64,000 nt of DNA, from positions 3,410,001-3,474,000 of the forward strand of contig NZ_CP015098.1 of NCBI RefSeq assembly GCF_001611795.1, in the 5' to 3' direction. Position numbers and translations under genes: made by a program. The notes beneath the pieces are model-generated. The model was not told where the DNA came from, did not search any database, and saw nothing but the letters and a program-made list of their open reading frames with translations. Within the stretch, counting starts at the first letter, position 1. The number at the start of each line of letters is the position of its first letter. This stretch comes from Streptomyces qaidamensis. Its GTDB lineage: Bacteria; Actinomycetota; Actinomycetes; Streptomycetales; Streptomycetaceae. This document shows positions 7,856 to 16,497 of this stretch, one piece after another.

Positions 7856-9181
7856 TTACGAGAAGAGGCGCCGCCAGGTCTCCGGCCCCGGGTAGCCGTC
7901 CGCCGCGCCGCCCCGCCAGCCCTGGGTGCGCTGGAAGGCCTCGACGGCGCGCCGGTCCGCCTCGGTCCAGCGCGGTCCCGGCCCGACCTTGTAGAACCGG
8001 CCGAACCCCTTCCGCACGAGCTGCCTGCCCAGCTGGGTGACGTAGGCGTTGTCCGCACCCGGGCGGAACAGCGCCCGCCCCGGGTAGCCGGGCACGCCGT
8101 GCGAGGCGGGCGGCGGGCCGACCGCCCCGTCCTTCACGTCCTTGCCCTCGCCGGAGACCAGCAGCTCCCAGGTGCGCGGGCCGGGCAGCCCGTCGGCGTC
8201 CGCGCCCGTCCAGCCCTGCGCCTGCTGGAACGCCCGGGTCGCGCGGCGGTCGGCGTCGGTCCAGCGCGGCCCCGGGCCCGACGCGTACGAGCCGCCGGCC
8301 CCGCGCGTGACGAGCATCCGGCCGAGCAGCGTGACGTACTTGTTGTTCGCGCCGGGGCCGAAATACGCCGCTCCCGGATACGGCGTGACGGCCGGGGCGC
8401 CGGGCTGGCCGCCGTCCTTCCCGGGCACCGTCTCCTCCGGGGTGACGCCCTTGTAGCGGTAGGGCACGTACCGGTCGGAGTCGTTCCAGTAGGCGTACGG
8501 GGTGGACTGGCGGCGGGTGTGCGGGCGGGTCTGCTCGTAGGCGGTGTAGTGGGTGTGCGCGGCGTCCGTCCAGCCGCCGAAAATGGTGACGTGCGAGCCG
8601 TTCGCGGGGTCGGACGCATTGTGGAACAGCAGAATGTCGCCCGGCTGGAGTTCTTCCTTGGAAATGCGCTCCCCGTACTGGGCGAGGCTGCCCGTCCATT
8701 CGTTTCCGGGAAGCCGCCAGGCCATCGAGACATAGCCGGAGCAGTCCTGCCGGTAACCGTCGGACCAGAAGGCGCTCATGCTGTACGGCACCTTCGCGGT
8801 GACCCAGGTCCTGGCCCGGTTGATGATCTCCGTGCGGGTGATGGCGGTGGGCTTGGGAGCGACGGACGGCTTCGCCGGGCGGCCGCCGGGGCCGTGCAGC
8901 GGGGCCGAACCGCCCTGGGGGCTGTCGGGCTCGTCACCTGCGGCGACACCCGGTCGGTGGGATGCGTGCGGGGCGGCCGCAGCGGGTACGGCGTGACCGG
9001 CGCCGAGGGCGGTGGAGGCCACCGCCGCCAGGGCGAGGGCCCGGTGCGCGGCCGGGTGAGCGGCCGGGTGAGCGCCGGCCCGGCCGGACCAGGAATGCGG
9101 CAGGGCACGACGCCAGTGGACGCAGCCGGGGCAGTCGCAGTCGCTCGCGGGGTCGATTTCCTCGAATACCGGAGACTCCAT
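7856..9181 (-). CDS. Secreted NlpC/P60-like hydrolase with two C-terminal peptidoglycan-binding domains
   Basis: A 441-residue probable cell-wall protein. The N-terminus holds a Cys-rich patch (DCDCPGCVHWRR) before a hydrophobic export segment (ALALAAVASTALGAGHAV). The middle domain (about residues 120-260) shows the cysteine-protease-like core: catalytic Cys in 'YRQDCSGYVSMAW', a 'LQPGDILLF' strand and His in 'GSHVTIFGGW', as in NlpC/P60 or CHAP amidases. Two repeats of about 70 residues follow, each ending 'GPGPRWTxADRRA...FQxxQGW...GYPGPxTW', the peptidoglycan-binding module of Streptomyces wall hydrolases. The start at 9181 follows AGGGG. The stop lies close to the SPFH gene, but the two need not be an operon. 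Confidence 0.8.
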   Translation of the reverse strand: MESPVFEEIDPASDCDCPGCVHWRRALPHSWSGRAGAHPAAHPAAHRALALAAVASTALGAGHAVPAAAAPHASHRPGVAAGDEPDSPQGGSAPLHGPGGRPAKPSVAPKPTAITRTEIINRARTWVTAKVPYSMSAFWSDGYRQDCSGYVSMAWRLPGNEWTGSLAQYGERISKEELQPGDILLFHNASDPANGSHVTIFGGWTDAAHTHYTAYEQTRPHTRRQSTPYAYWNDSDRYVPYRYKGVTPEETVPGKDGGQPGAPAVTPYPGAAYFGPGANNKYVTLLGRMLVTRGAGGSYASGPGPRWTDADRRATRAFQQAQGWTGADADGLPGPRTWELLVSGEGKDVKDGAVGPPPASHGVPGYPGRALFRPGADNAYVTQLGRQLVRKGFGRFYKVGPGPRWTEADRRAVEAFQRTQGWRGGAADGYPGPETWRRLFS

Positions 9182-9332
9182 GCGATTCCCCTCACACTTC
9201 CGGCGGAAAATGCGGCGCCCGAGCACCAGAAGGCGCGCGTCGTCAGTTTCGCAACTGTCGCCCCCATGCGCATGCTGACGGTCCGAATGATGTACGCGGG
9301 AGCCTTAACCGCCCCCTCCCGGCCCCGGGCCG

Positions 9333-9367
9333 GGTGGTCCGGAGCACCTGCGCACGTCCTGTAGAGT
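9333..9367 (+). promoter_or_regulatory. tRNA-Lys copy 2 promoter with palindromic element
   Basis: GGTGGTCCGGAGCACC (9333-9348), identical to the element before copy 1, is followed after exactly 13 bases by TAGAGT (9362-9367), a fair -10. A transcript from it would start about 8 bases before the tRNA. Confidence 0.5.
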
Positions 9368-9381
9368 TACGGCGTCAGCAG

Positions 9382-9455
9382 GCGCCGCTAGCTCAGTTGG
9401 TTAGAGCAGCTGACTCTTAATCAGCGGGTCCGGGGTTCGAGTCCCTGGCGGCGCA
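9382..9455 (+). tRNA. tRNA-Lys (anticodon CTT), copy 2
   Basis: It is identical over all 74 bases to the copy at 3549, with the same cloverleaf and CTT anticodon loop. The flanks differ except for the upstream palindrome, so this is an old duplication or a pair maintained by gene conversion. Confidence 0.97.
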
Positions 9456-9463
9456 CCGACCGG

Positions 9464-9493
9464 AAGGCCCCTCGCGGAAGCGGGGGGCCTTTT
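9464..9493 (+). terminator. Intrinsic terminator after tRNA-Lys copy 2
   Basis: A 12-bp stem (AAGGCCCCTCGC / GCGGGGGGCCTT, one G-U) on a GGAA tetraloop is followed by a short T-run. It begins 8 bases after the tRNA. Confidence 0.9.
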
Positions 9494-9541
9494 GTATGCC
9501 TGTGCACAGCCTGCCGCGGTCTGGCCGGATACCCTCTCGCC

Positions 9542-10255
9542 ATGGCAGCGCGTGACCTACAAGAGCGGATCAAGAAGCTCATCATCGACCGCCGGCTGGC
9601 CTCCGGGGCCCCGCTGCCGACCGAGCCCGAGCTGATGGAGTACCTCGGCGCGAGCCGGAACTCGGTGCGGGAGGCACTGAAGGCGCTCCAGGCGATGGGC
9701 ATCGTGGAGATCCGGCACGGCTTCGGCACCTACGTCGGCCCGATGTCCCTGGCCCCGATGATCGAGGGCCTCGCCTTCCGCACGGTCGCCGGGCACTACC
9801 GGGGCGAGGACTCCCTGCTGCAGCTGCTGGAGCTGAGGGAGGCGGTGGAGACGGGCCTGGTGTCCCGGCTCGCCGGACGGATGCCGGAAGCGGACCTCGT
9901 TGAACTGGACGCGCTAGTCGTTCGTATGGAAGAGGAGGCCGCGCAGGGAGCCGGCCTCGCCGAGACCGACCGGGCCTTCCACGCCACCCTCTACCGGGGG
10001 CTGGACAACGTGCTGCTGTGCGAGGTCCTGGAGGCGTTCTGGGACGCCTTCCACCGGGTCCGCACGGACCTCGGGGGCGAGCCGCAGGACCCGAAGGTGA
10101 CCTGCCGGCAGCACCGGGAGATCCTCGACGCGGTGCGGTCCGGCGACGCGATGCGGGCGGAGGAGGCCATAAGAGAACACTTCGGCAACATCCGCGCCCG
10201 CCTGTCCACAACGGCTCCACACGGCCCCCACACCCGTCACAATGAACGCGTTTGA
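9542..10255 (+). CDS. GntR-family regulator, FadR subfamily
   Basis: A 237-residue repressor-type protein. The N-terminal winged helix (about residues 5-70: LQERIKKLIIDRRLASGAPLPTE, then SRNSVREALKALQAMGIVE) is followed by an all-helical FCD ligand-binding domain (about 90-220) with the metal-ligand pattern: Asp in 'ETDRAFH', His in 'DRAFHATLY', 'CRQHREILDAV' and 'EAIREHFGNI'. The ATG sits close to the tRNA terminator with no strong ribosome site, so the mRNA may have a very short leader. FadR-type proteins respond to organic acids. The downstream cslA operon is on the same strand, but a 326-base gap separates them. Confidence 0.88.
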   Translation: MAARDLQERIKKLIIDRRLASGAPLPTEPELMEYLGASRNSVREALKALQAMGIVEIRHGFGTYVGPMSLAPMIEGLAFRTVAGHYRGEDSLLQLLELREAVETGLVSRLAGRMPEADLVELDALVVRMEEEAAQGAGLAETDRAFHATLYRGLDNVLLCEVLEAFWDAFHRVRTDLGGEPQDPKVTCRQHREILDAVRSGDAMRAEEAIREHFGNIRARLSTTAPHGPHTRHNERV

Positions 10256-10581
10256 CCGGTAACCACCGTGTTTCGCATCTTGCGATCATGATGGACGCCG
10301 TAGAACCCTGGTCATCTGGCTTTACAAGGTGCTGCGGGTTCGCGGCAGTTGGGGGGCTTTAGGGCCGGTTGCAGGCTGAGCGGGGGTAGGGGCCCGCGTT
10401 CATGAACCGATGCCGTGGGGGGCATCATGCAACCGGAAGGTCGCGTTGCCGTGTCTATAGGGTGTGGATGACGTGGTGACTGCGATCCACCACTGATACG
10501 TCTGTGAAGGTCGAGGGGGACCTGGAGCAGACGGTAAGAAGCTACGAAACACGCGGTTGCCCGCGTGTGGGGGGATGACTC
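10256..10581. other. Upstream region of the cslA-glxA operon
   Basis: No gene is seen in these 326 bases. A 6-bp inverted repeat GATGCC-GTGGGG-GGCATC lies at 10409-10426 and could be an operator. TATAGG/TAGGGT near 10459 could be a -10. Neither is strong. Confidence 0.35.
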
Positions 10582-12582
10582 ATGACGTCGAGGCCGACGG
10601 GTGCCCGGCAGGACCACGACCCGTCCCAGACCACCCAGCTCAGGGTGCCCGGGCACCGGATGAGCACGACGGGGACGTTCCGGCGGATCAAGAAGACCCT
10701 GCCGAGGTACGACTACGAGCACTACAGCCGGCTCGCGGGTCCCCTCACCCAGCCGGATCCGAGCAAGCCGTACAAGGTGCAGTACCGCTCGCTGATCTCG
10801 CAGGAACCGCACCGCATCCGGGTCGCCCTGATGCTGGCCGCGGCCCCGGTGCTGTCCCTGGTGCTGCTGTTCTGGCTGCTCCAGCCCGAGCACTGGACCG
10901 AGCGCGACTACCCGGCCTTCGACTGGCTGCCCACGCTCGACATGGTGATGCTCGTCTCGATCGGCCTGATCGAGTTCTTCCGCTGCATGAACGTGCTGTC
11001 CAACGCGCACGCCACGCTGGTGGCCCGCGACCCGATCCCGGTGGTGCCCGAGACCGGCACCAGAGTGGCCTTCCTCACCTCTTTCGTGCCCGGCAAGGAG
11101 CCGCTGGAGATGGTGACGAAGACCCTGGAGGCGGCCGTCAAGATCCGCCACCGGGGCCTGATGCACGTGTGGCTGCTCGACGAGGGCGACGACCCCGAGG
11201 TGAAGGCGGTCTGCGAGCGCCTCGGCGTGCACCACTTCTCCCGCAAGGGCGTCGCGAAGTGGAACCAGGCCAAGGGCCCGCACCGCGCCAAGACCAAGCA
11301 CGGCAACTACAACGCCTGGCTGGAAGCGCACGGCGACAACTACGACTTCTTCGCCTCGGTCGACACCGACCACGTGCCGCTGCCCAACTACCTGGAGCGG
11401 ATGCTCGGCTTCTTCCGCGACCCGGACGTCGGCTTCGTCATCGGCCCGCAGGTCTACGGCAACTACGACAACCCCATCACCAAGGCCGCCGAGTCGCAGC
11501 AGTTCCTCTTCCACGCGCTGATCCAGCGCGCCGGCAACCGCTACGGCTCCCCCATGTTCGTCGGCACCTCCAACGCCGTGCGCATCAAGGCGCTGAAGCA
11601 GATCGGCGGTCTGTACGACTCGATCACCGAGGACATGGCGACCGGCTTCGAGATGCACCGCCACAAGAACCCGGCGACGGGCCGCAAGTGGCGCTCGGTG
11701 TACACGCCGGACGTGCTCGCCGTCGGTGAGGGCCCCAGCGCCTGGACGGACTTCTTCACCCAGCAGATGCGCTGGTCGCGAGGGACGTACGAGACGATCA
11801 TCGGGCAGTACTGGAAGGGCTGGTACTCGCTTCCGCCGAGCAAGCTCTTCAACTACACGATGATGATCATCTTCTACCCGATGTCGGCCCTCAACTGGAT
11901 CCTGGCGGCGCTGAGCTGCTGCCTGTTCCTGGGCCTGGGCGCCTCGGGTGTGAACATCGACCCGGCGGTCTGGCTGATGCTCTACGGCAACGCCTCCGCC
12001 CTCCAGATCGGTCTGTACGTCTGGAACCGCCGGCACAACGTCTCGCCGCACGAGCCGGAGGGCTCCGGCGGTGTGGCCGGCATGGTGATGTCCGCGCTGT
12101 CGGCGCCGCTGTACGCGAAGGCGCTCATCGACTCCGTGCTGCGGCGCAAGAGCAAGTTCGTGGTCACGCCCAAGGGCGACTCGGCGAGCCCGGACCGCTG
12201 GTTCGGCACGTTCCGCTACCACTGGTACTTCGTCGCCATCTTCGGTGGGTCCATCGCGGCCGGCTTCGTCTTCGGTCACTCCCACCCCGCGATGATCATC
12301 TGGGCGACGTTCGCGCTGCTGATCACCGCCTCGCCGGTGTTCGCCTGGCGCTGGCAGCTGCGGCAGGACGCGAAGAAGCCCGCCGCCCATGCCGCGGAAC
12401 AGCCGCAGGACCCTGCTGGGCCGAACCGGACGCAGCCGCTGCCCATCCCGCAGCAGCCGTCGGGGCACGTCCCGCAGCAGAAGCCCACGTGGGCCGCCAC
12501 CCCGGGCGCACACGGGGAGGTCGGGGGAACCGACCAGACCATGCAGATCGCCCTTGGTGGACTTGGGGGACGTAAGGAATGA
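10582..12582 (+). CDS. cslA: Cellulose synthase-like glycosyltransferase CslA (GT2)
   Basis: A 666-residue membrane glycosyltransferase that makes a beta-glucan at hyphal tips in Streptomyces. The GT2 motifs are all present: 'LLDEGDD' (first Asp), 'VDTDH' (DxD near residue 261), 'SITEDMATG' (TED catalytic base) and 'QQMRWSRG' (QxxRW, acceptor channel). Two membrane helices precede the catalytic domain (about 78-100 and 114-135) and several follow it (about 415 onward). The tail is Pro/Gln-rich and cytoplasmic. Its stop overlaps the glxA start (ATGA), so the synthase and the oxidase are coupled. No PilZ domain is seen. Confidence 0.93.
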   Translation: MTSRPTGARQDHDPSQTTQLRVPGHRMSTTGTFRRIKKTLPRYDYEHYSRLAGPLTQPDPSKPYKVQYRSLISQEPHRIRVALMLAAAPVLSLVLLFWLLQPEHWTERDYPAFDWLPTLDMVMLVSIGLIEFFRCMNVLSNAHATLVARDPIPVVPETGTRVAFLTSFVPGKEPLEMVTKTLEAAVKIRHRGLMHVWLLDEGDDPEVKAVCERLGVHHFSRKGVAKWNQAKGPHRAKTKHGNYNAWLEAHGDNYDFFASVDTDHVPLPNYLERMLGFFRDPDVGFVIGPQVYGNYDNPITKAAESQQFLFHALIQRAGNRYGSPMFVGTSNAVRIKALKQIGGLYDSITEDMATGFEMHRHKNPATGRKWRSVYTPDVLAVGEGPSAWTDFFTQQMRWSRGTYETIIGQYWKGWYSLPPSKLFNYTMMIIFYPMSALNWILAALSCCLFLGLGASGVNIDPAVWLMLYGNASALQIGLYVWNRRHNVSPHEPEGSGGVAGMVMSALSAPLYAKALIDSVLRRKSKFVVTPKGDSASPDRWFGTFRYHWYFVAIFGGSIAAGFVFGHSHPAMIIWATFALLITASPVFAWRWQLRQDAKKPAAHAAEQPQDPAGPNRTQPLPIPQQPSGHVPQQKPTWAATPGAHGEVGGTDQTMQIALGGLGGRKE

Positions 12583-14519
12583 ACGACCGTGCAGGCCGCC
12601 GCCGGGCCCGTCGACTCGCGATCGGCACGGCGGTGGTACTCGCGCTGGCCGGGATGAACGGGCCGTGGCTCTACCGCTTCAGCACCGAGAAATACCACCA
12701 GTACACAATCAACAAACCGGAGTACAAGGCCGCGAACGGCAAGTGGGAGATCATCGATTTCCCCGAGGAGTACCGGCAGAACACCATCCACGCGGCGCTG
12801 CTGCGCACCGGCAAGGTGCTGCTCGTCGCGGGGTCGGGCAACGACCAGGACAACTTCGACGCGAAGAAGTTCGACACCCGGATCTGGGACCCGGTCAAGG
12901 GCACCATCAAGAAGGTCCCCACACCGGCCGACCTGTTCTGCACCGGCCACACCCAGCTCGCCAACGGCAACCTGCTGATCGCGGGCGGTACCAAGCGCTA
13001 CGAGAAGCTCAAGGGTGACGTCACCAAGGCCGGTGGCCTGATGATCGTCCACAACGAGAACCCGGACCAGCCGATCACGCTGCCCGCCGGCACGAAGTTC
13101 ACGGGCAAGGAGAACGGCAAGACGTTCGTCTCGAAGGACCCGGTGCTCGTGCCGCGCGCGAAGAAGGTCTTCGACAAGGCGACCGGCAGGTTCCTGCGCA
13201 ACGACCCCGGTCTCGGCCGGATCTACGTCGAGGCGCAGAAGCGGGGCAAGAAGTACGAGACGGGCACGCAGGACAACTACCGCGTGCACGGCCTGAAGGG
13301 CGCCGACGCCAAGAACACCTACGGCATCGCGCAGAAGCTCGCGCTCGACAAGAAGGACTTCCAGGGCATCCGGGACGCCTTCGAGTTCGATCCCGTGGCC
13401 GAGAAGTACATCAAGGTCGACCCGATGAAGGAGGCCCGCTGGTACCCGACGCTCACCACCCTGAGCGACGGGAAGATCCTCAGCGTCTCCGGCCTCGACG
13501 ACATCGGCCAGCTGGTCCCGGGCAAGAACGAGGTCTTCGACCCGAAGACCAAGAAGTGGACCTACACCGACAAGGTCCGGCAGTTCCCGACGTACCCGGC
13601 GCTGTTCCTCATGCAGAACGGCAAGGTCTTCTACTCCGGGTCCAACGCGGGCTACGGGCCGGACGACGTGGGCCGTGAGCCGGGCGTGTGGGACGTCGAC
13701 ACCAACAAGTTCTCGAAGATCCCGGGGCTGAGCGATCCCACGCTGATGGAGACGTCGGGCACGGTACTGCTGCCGCCGGCGCAGGACGAGAAGTACATGG
13801 TGGTCGGCGGCGGCGGCGTCGGCGAGTCCGAGAAGTCCAGCGAGAAGACCCGGATCGTCGACCTGAAGAAGGCGGACCCGCGCTTCGAGGACGGCCCGTC
13901 CCTGGACAAGGGCACGCGCTACCCGAACGCCTCGGTCCTGCCCGACGACAGCGTGCTGATCTCCGGCGGTTCGGAGGACTACCGCGGCCGCGGTGACTCC
14001 AACATCTTCGAGGCGCGGCTCTACGACACGGAGAAGAACGAGCTCAGGCGCGTGGCCGACCCGCTCGTGGGCCGCAACTACCACTCCGGGTCGATCCTGC
14101 TGCCCGACGGCCGCGTGATGTTCTTCGGCTCCGACTCGCTCTACGCGGATGCGGCCAACACCAAGCCGGGCGAGTTCGAGCAGCGCATCGAGATATACAC
14201 GCCGCCGTACCTCTACGGCGACGGGGACCGGCCCTCGCTGTCGGGCGGGCCGCAGACCATCGAGCGCGGCGGGACGGGGACGTTCACCTCGTCGGACGCG
14301 GCGAAGGTCAAGAAGGTCCGGCTGATCCGGCCGAGCGCCGCCACGCACGTCACCGACGTCGACCAGCGGTCGATCGCCCTGGACTTCGAGGCGTCCGGCA
14401 GCAAGCTGACCGTGACCGTGCCGGAGAACCGGAACCTGGTCCAGGCGGGCTGGTACATGATGTTCGTGACGGACGCCGACGGGACCCCGAGCAAGGCGCA
14501 GTGGGTCAAGGTGCCCTGA
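12579..14519 (+). CDS. glxA: GlxA radical copper oxidase (galactose-oxidase-like)
   Basis: A 646-residue membrane-anchored mononuclear copper oxidase needed, in Streptomyces, for deposition of the CslA-made glycan. An N-terminal helix (about residues 13-28) anchors it with the enzyme outside. Active-site residues of the galactose-oxidase fold are readable: Cys121 (DLFCTGHTQ) for the Cys-Tyr cofactor, 'ARWYPTLTT' (Trp288 and the cofactor Tyr), 'GRNYHSGS' (Tyr501, His502) and His590 (PSAATHVTD). Kelch-like blades run between them, and a C-terminal Ig-like domain (DUF1929 type) ends the protein. It overlaps cslA by four bases and ends at a strong terminator. Confidence 0.93.
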   Translation: MNDRAGRRRARRLAIGTAVVLALAGMNGPWLYRFSTEKYHQYTINKPEYKAANGKWEIIDFPEEYRQNTIHAALLRTGKVLLVAGSGNDQDNFDAKKFDTRIWDPVKGTIKKVPTPADLFCTGHTQLANGNLLIAGGTKRYEKLKGDVTKAGGLMIVHNENPDQPITLPAGTKFTGKENGKTFVSKDPVLVPRAKKVFDKATGRFLRNDPGLGRIYVEAQKRGKKYETGTQDNYRVHGLKGADAKNTYGIAQKLALDKKDFQGIRDAFEFDPVAEKYIKVDPMKEARWYPTLTTLSDGKILSVSGLDDIGQLVPGKNEVFDPKTKKWTYTDKVRQFPTYPALFLMQNGKVFYSGSNAGYGPDDVGREPGVWDVDTNKFSKIPGLSDPTLMETSGTVLLPPAQDEKYMVVGGGGVGESEKSSEKTRIVDLKKADPRFEDGPSLDKGTRYPNASVLPDDSVLISGGSEDYRGRGDSNIFEARLYDTEKNELRRVADPLVGRNYHSGSILLPDGRVMFFGSDSLYADAANTKPGEFEQRIEIYTPPYLYGDGDRPSLSGGPQTIERGGTGTFTSSDAAKVKKVRLIRPSAATHVTDVDQRSIALDFEASGSKLTVTVPENRNLVQAGWYMMFVTDADGTPSKAQWVKVP

Positions 14520-14530
14520 CAGACAACCGG

Positions 14531-14564
14531 AAAGGGGCGCTCTCCGCGAGGAGAGCGCCCCTTT
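14531..14564. terminator. Bidirectional terminator between glxA and the endoglucanase gene
   Basis: A perfect 14-bp stem (AAAGGGGCGCTCTC / GAGAGCGCCCCTTT) closes a 6-base CGCGAG loop. The A/T-rich ends give a T-run in both directions, which suits the convergent genes on either side. Confidence 0.95.
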
Positions 14565-14589
14565 CGTATGGTCCGGGAGGGACCGGTCG

Positions 14590-15627
14590 TCAGCCGGTGG
14601 CCTTCGCCAGCTTCAGGGCGTAGTCCGCCCACCACTGGCCCGCCTTGGGTCCGCCCTTGCACTCGCCGTCCGACTCGCCCGGCCGCTTCACCCACAGGTA
14701 CGCGTCGACCAGCGGGTCGGCCGTCTTCGTCGTCGGGGTCTCCCCCAGGGAGCGGCCCGGCGGGTTGCACCAGCGCTCGTCGGGCTTGCCGTCGGTGTAG
14801 GGGCCCTTGCCGTTGCGGCTGGTGTCGATGACGAAGTGCTTGCCGCCGACCTTGGCGGAGAGCTTCTTGCCGTAGGCGATGGAGTCTTCGGTGGAGTAGA
14901 AGTTGGAGACGTTGACCGAGAAGCCGTCGGCCTGTGCGATGCCCGCGCGGTTCAGCGGTTCGAAGATCTGGTCGGGGTTCTGCCAGCCGGCGTTGCCCGC
15001 GTCGAGGTAGACCTTCGTGTTCTTCAGGGACTTCAGCTTGGTGACGGCGCCCTTGAGGAGGTCGTAGCGCTCCTCGTGGAACTGCTGGGGCGTGCAGCCG
15101 TCGACGAGGTGGAGCAGCGCGTCCGGTTCCAGGACGATCGTGGCGGGCCGGTCTCCGATGCCCGCGGCCACGCCGTCGACCCAGTCGCGGTAGGCGTTGC
15201 CGTCGGCTGCGCCGCCCTGCGAGTACTGGCCGCAGTCGCGGTGCGGGATGTTGTAGAGGACCAGCAGGGCCGTGCGGCCGGCCTTGTCGGCGGCTTCGGT
15301 GAGGCCGCGGGTCTGCTGCTGCGGGTCGTCCGGGCCGACCCATTCGGCAGTCGGCTGCTCGGCGATCTTGCGGATCTCCTCGGCTTCCTGCTTCTTGCCC
15401 GACTTCTCCAGCTCGGCGAGCTGCTGGGCCGCGGTCCCGTCCGGATTGACCCAGAACGGGGCTTTCTTCTTGGGCTGTTGGGTGATCCCGGCGCCCGCGT
15501 CGGCGGGCTCTTCCGATCCGTCTCCTCCGTCGGAGGAGGAACACCCCGTGATCAGCAGTGCCGCCCCCAGCACCACTGCGGACATCCGCCTCCCGGCGAA
15601 CACCCCGGCCCCCCTGCTGCCGTACAT
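14590..15627 (-). CDS. Secreted GH6-family endoglucanase lipoprotein
   Basis: A 345-residue glycoside hydrolase that would cut beta-1,4-glucan. The N-terminus carries a lipobox (LLITGC, lipidated Cys about residue 30) and a charged linker. The catalytic domain shows GH6 motifs: 'LLVLYNIPHRDCGQYS' (with a conserved Asp), 'ATIVLEPDALLHL' (family Asp), 'VYLDAGNAGW' and 'FVIDTSRNGKG', then 'WCNPPGRSLG'. The ATG at 15627 has GGGGGAG 6 bases upstream; longer in-frame starts do not. It is convergent with cslA-glxA, as in other Streptomyces, and probably edits or releases the tip glucan. Confidence 0.92.
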   Translation of the reverse strand: MYGSRGAGVFAGRRMSAVVLGAALLITGCSSSDGGDGSEEPADAGAGITQQPKKKAPFWVNPDGTAAQQLAELEKSGKKQEAEEIRKIAEQPTAEWVGPDDPQQQTRGLTEAADKAGRTALLVLYNIPHRDCGQYSQGGAADGNAYRDWVDGVAAGIGDRPATIVLEPDALLHLVDGCTPQQFHEERYDLLKGAVTKLKSLKNTKVYLDAGNAGWQNPDQIFEPLNRAGIAQADGFSVNVSNFYSTEDSIAYGKKLSAKVGGKHFVIDTSRNGKGPYTDGKPDERWCNPPGRSLGETPTTKTADPLVDAYLWVKRPGESDGECKGGPKAGQWWADYALKLAKATG

Positions 15628-15817
15628 CCAACTCCCCCTTGGGTGCAGCGTGACAAGTCTCAATCCTGACATACGTCCCGCGGCACCCACGAGGCAAACC
15701 CCACCTGCGCGGATGACGCAGCGCCACCGTGCCGGGACGTGGCGTCGTCCGAGCCCGGCTTCAGGGGGAGCGGTCGCCGACCGGGCCGGGTGGCCGCACC
15801 GGGCCCCGCCGGGTCCG

Positions 15818-16495
15818 TCAGAGGCCGGTCCCCGTCAGATACGCCGAGACGACCACGTTCGCCGTGTAGCTGCGGGTCGTACGGTCGAAGCTGCCGCCGC
15901 AGGTGACCAGCCGCAGTTCGGCCCGCCCCGACTCGCGGGGCCCGTAGGCCTGGTGGGCGTCGAAGCGGTCGCGGGTCAGGACCTGGACGGACTCGACGGT
16001 GAACTCGGCGACCTTGGCGTCGGCCCGCAGCACCCGGATCGTCTGGCCGGGCCGCATGGCACTGACCTTGTAGAAGACGGCCGGCCGGGTGCCGGTGTCG
16101 ACATGACCGACCATCAGCGCGGTGCCGGGCGCCCCGGGCGCGACCCCGCCGGCGTACCAGCCGACCACACCCGGCTGGTCGTACGGCGGTGGGTCGAGCG
16201 CACCGTCGGCGTCGAGGCCGCGTGCCACCACGGGGGCCTGGACGCCGAGCCCGGGGATGTCGACGCGCTGCGGCAGCGCGTCCCCCAGCGGGCGGTGCTC
16301 GGGCGGCAGCTTGATGTCCGGGGGCCGTCCGGCCGCCGCCATGTCGCCCGTGGCGGGGGCGGAGATGCCGTGCCGCATCTCGGTGACCTCGCGGCCCCAC
16401 AGCCACAGCCCGAGCAGCAGCACCACCCAGGCCATGCCGGTCAGCAGGCGGCCGGTGCCGGAGAAGCGTCTGTCCAGGTGATCGCGATCCCGCAT
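15818..16495 (-). CDS. Class F sortase
   Basis: A 225-residue cysteine transpeptidase-like enzyme with one N-terminal membrane helix (about residues 18-34). The sortase core shows catalytic His131 (MVGHVDTG), Cys199 (RLVTCGGSF) and the Arg in 'DRTTRSY'. Actinobacterial class F sortases have no firmly known substrate motif. The preceding gene on the same strand ends 2 bases before this start and encodes a secreted protein, so the pair may act together. Wall proteins with LAxTG tails elsewhere in the window fit class E sortases better. Confidence 0.88.
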   Translation of the reverse strand: MRDRDHLDRRFSGTGRLLTGMAWVVLLLGLWLWGREVTEMRHGISAPATGDMAAAGRPPDIKLPPEHRPLGDALPQRVDIPGLGVQAPVVARGLDADGALDPPPYDQPGVVGWYAGGVAPGAPGTALMVGHVDTGTRPAVFYKVSAMRPGQTIRVLRADAKVAEFTVESVQVLTRDRFDAHQAYGPRESGRAELRLVTCGGSFDRTTRSYTANVVVSAYLTGTGL

Positions 16496-16497
16496 GG

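Noticed and set aside
3549..9455. tRNA-Lys-flanked block as an integrative element
   Set aside because: No integrase, excisionase, replication or transfer gene lies between the copies, and the genes there look like Streptomyces core functions.
9421..9729. Minus-strand reading frame ending RQGLEPRTR next to tRNA-Lys copy 2
   Set aside because: It is antisense to the tRNA and to the start of the GntR gene, with no domain and no ribosome site. The same ending arises from any tRNA of this sequence read backwards.
10312..14348. Very long minus-strand frames opposite cslA and glxA (over 700 codons)
   Set aside because: They are shadows of the GC-biased third codon positions of the real genes: His/Arg/Gly-rich translation, no known motif and no starts with ribosome sites.
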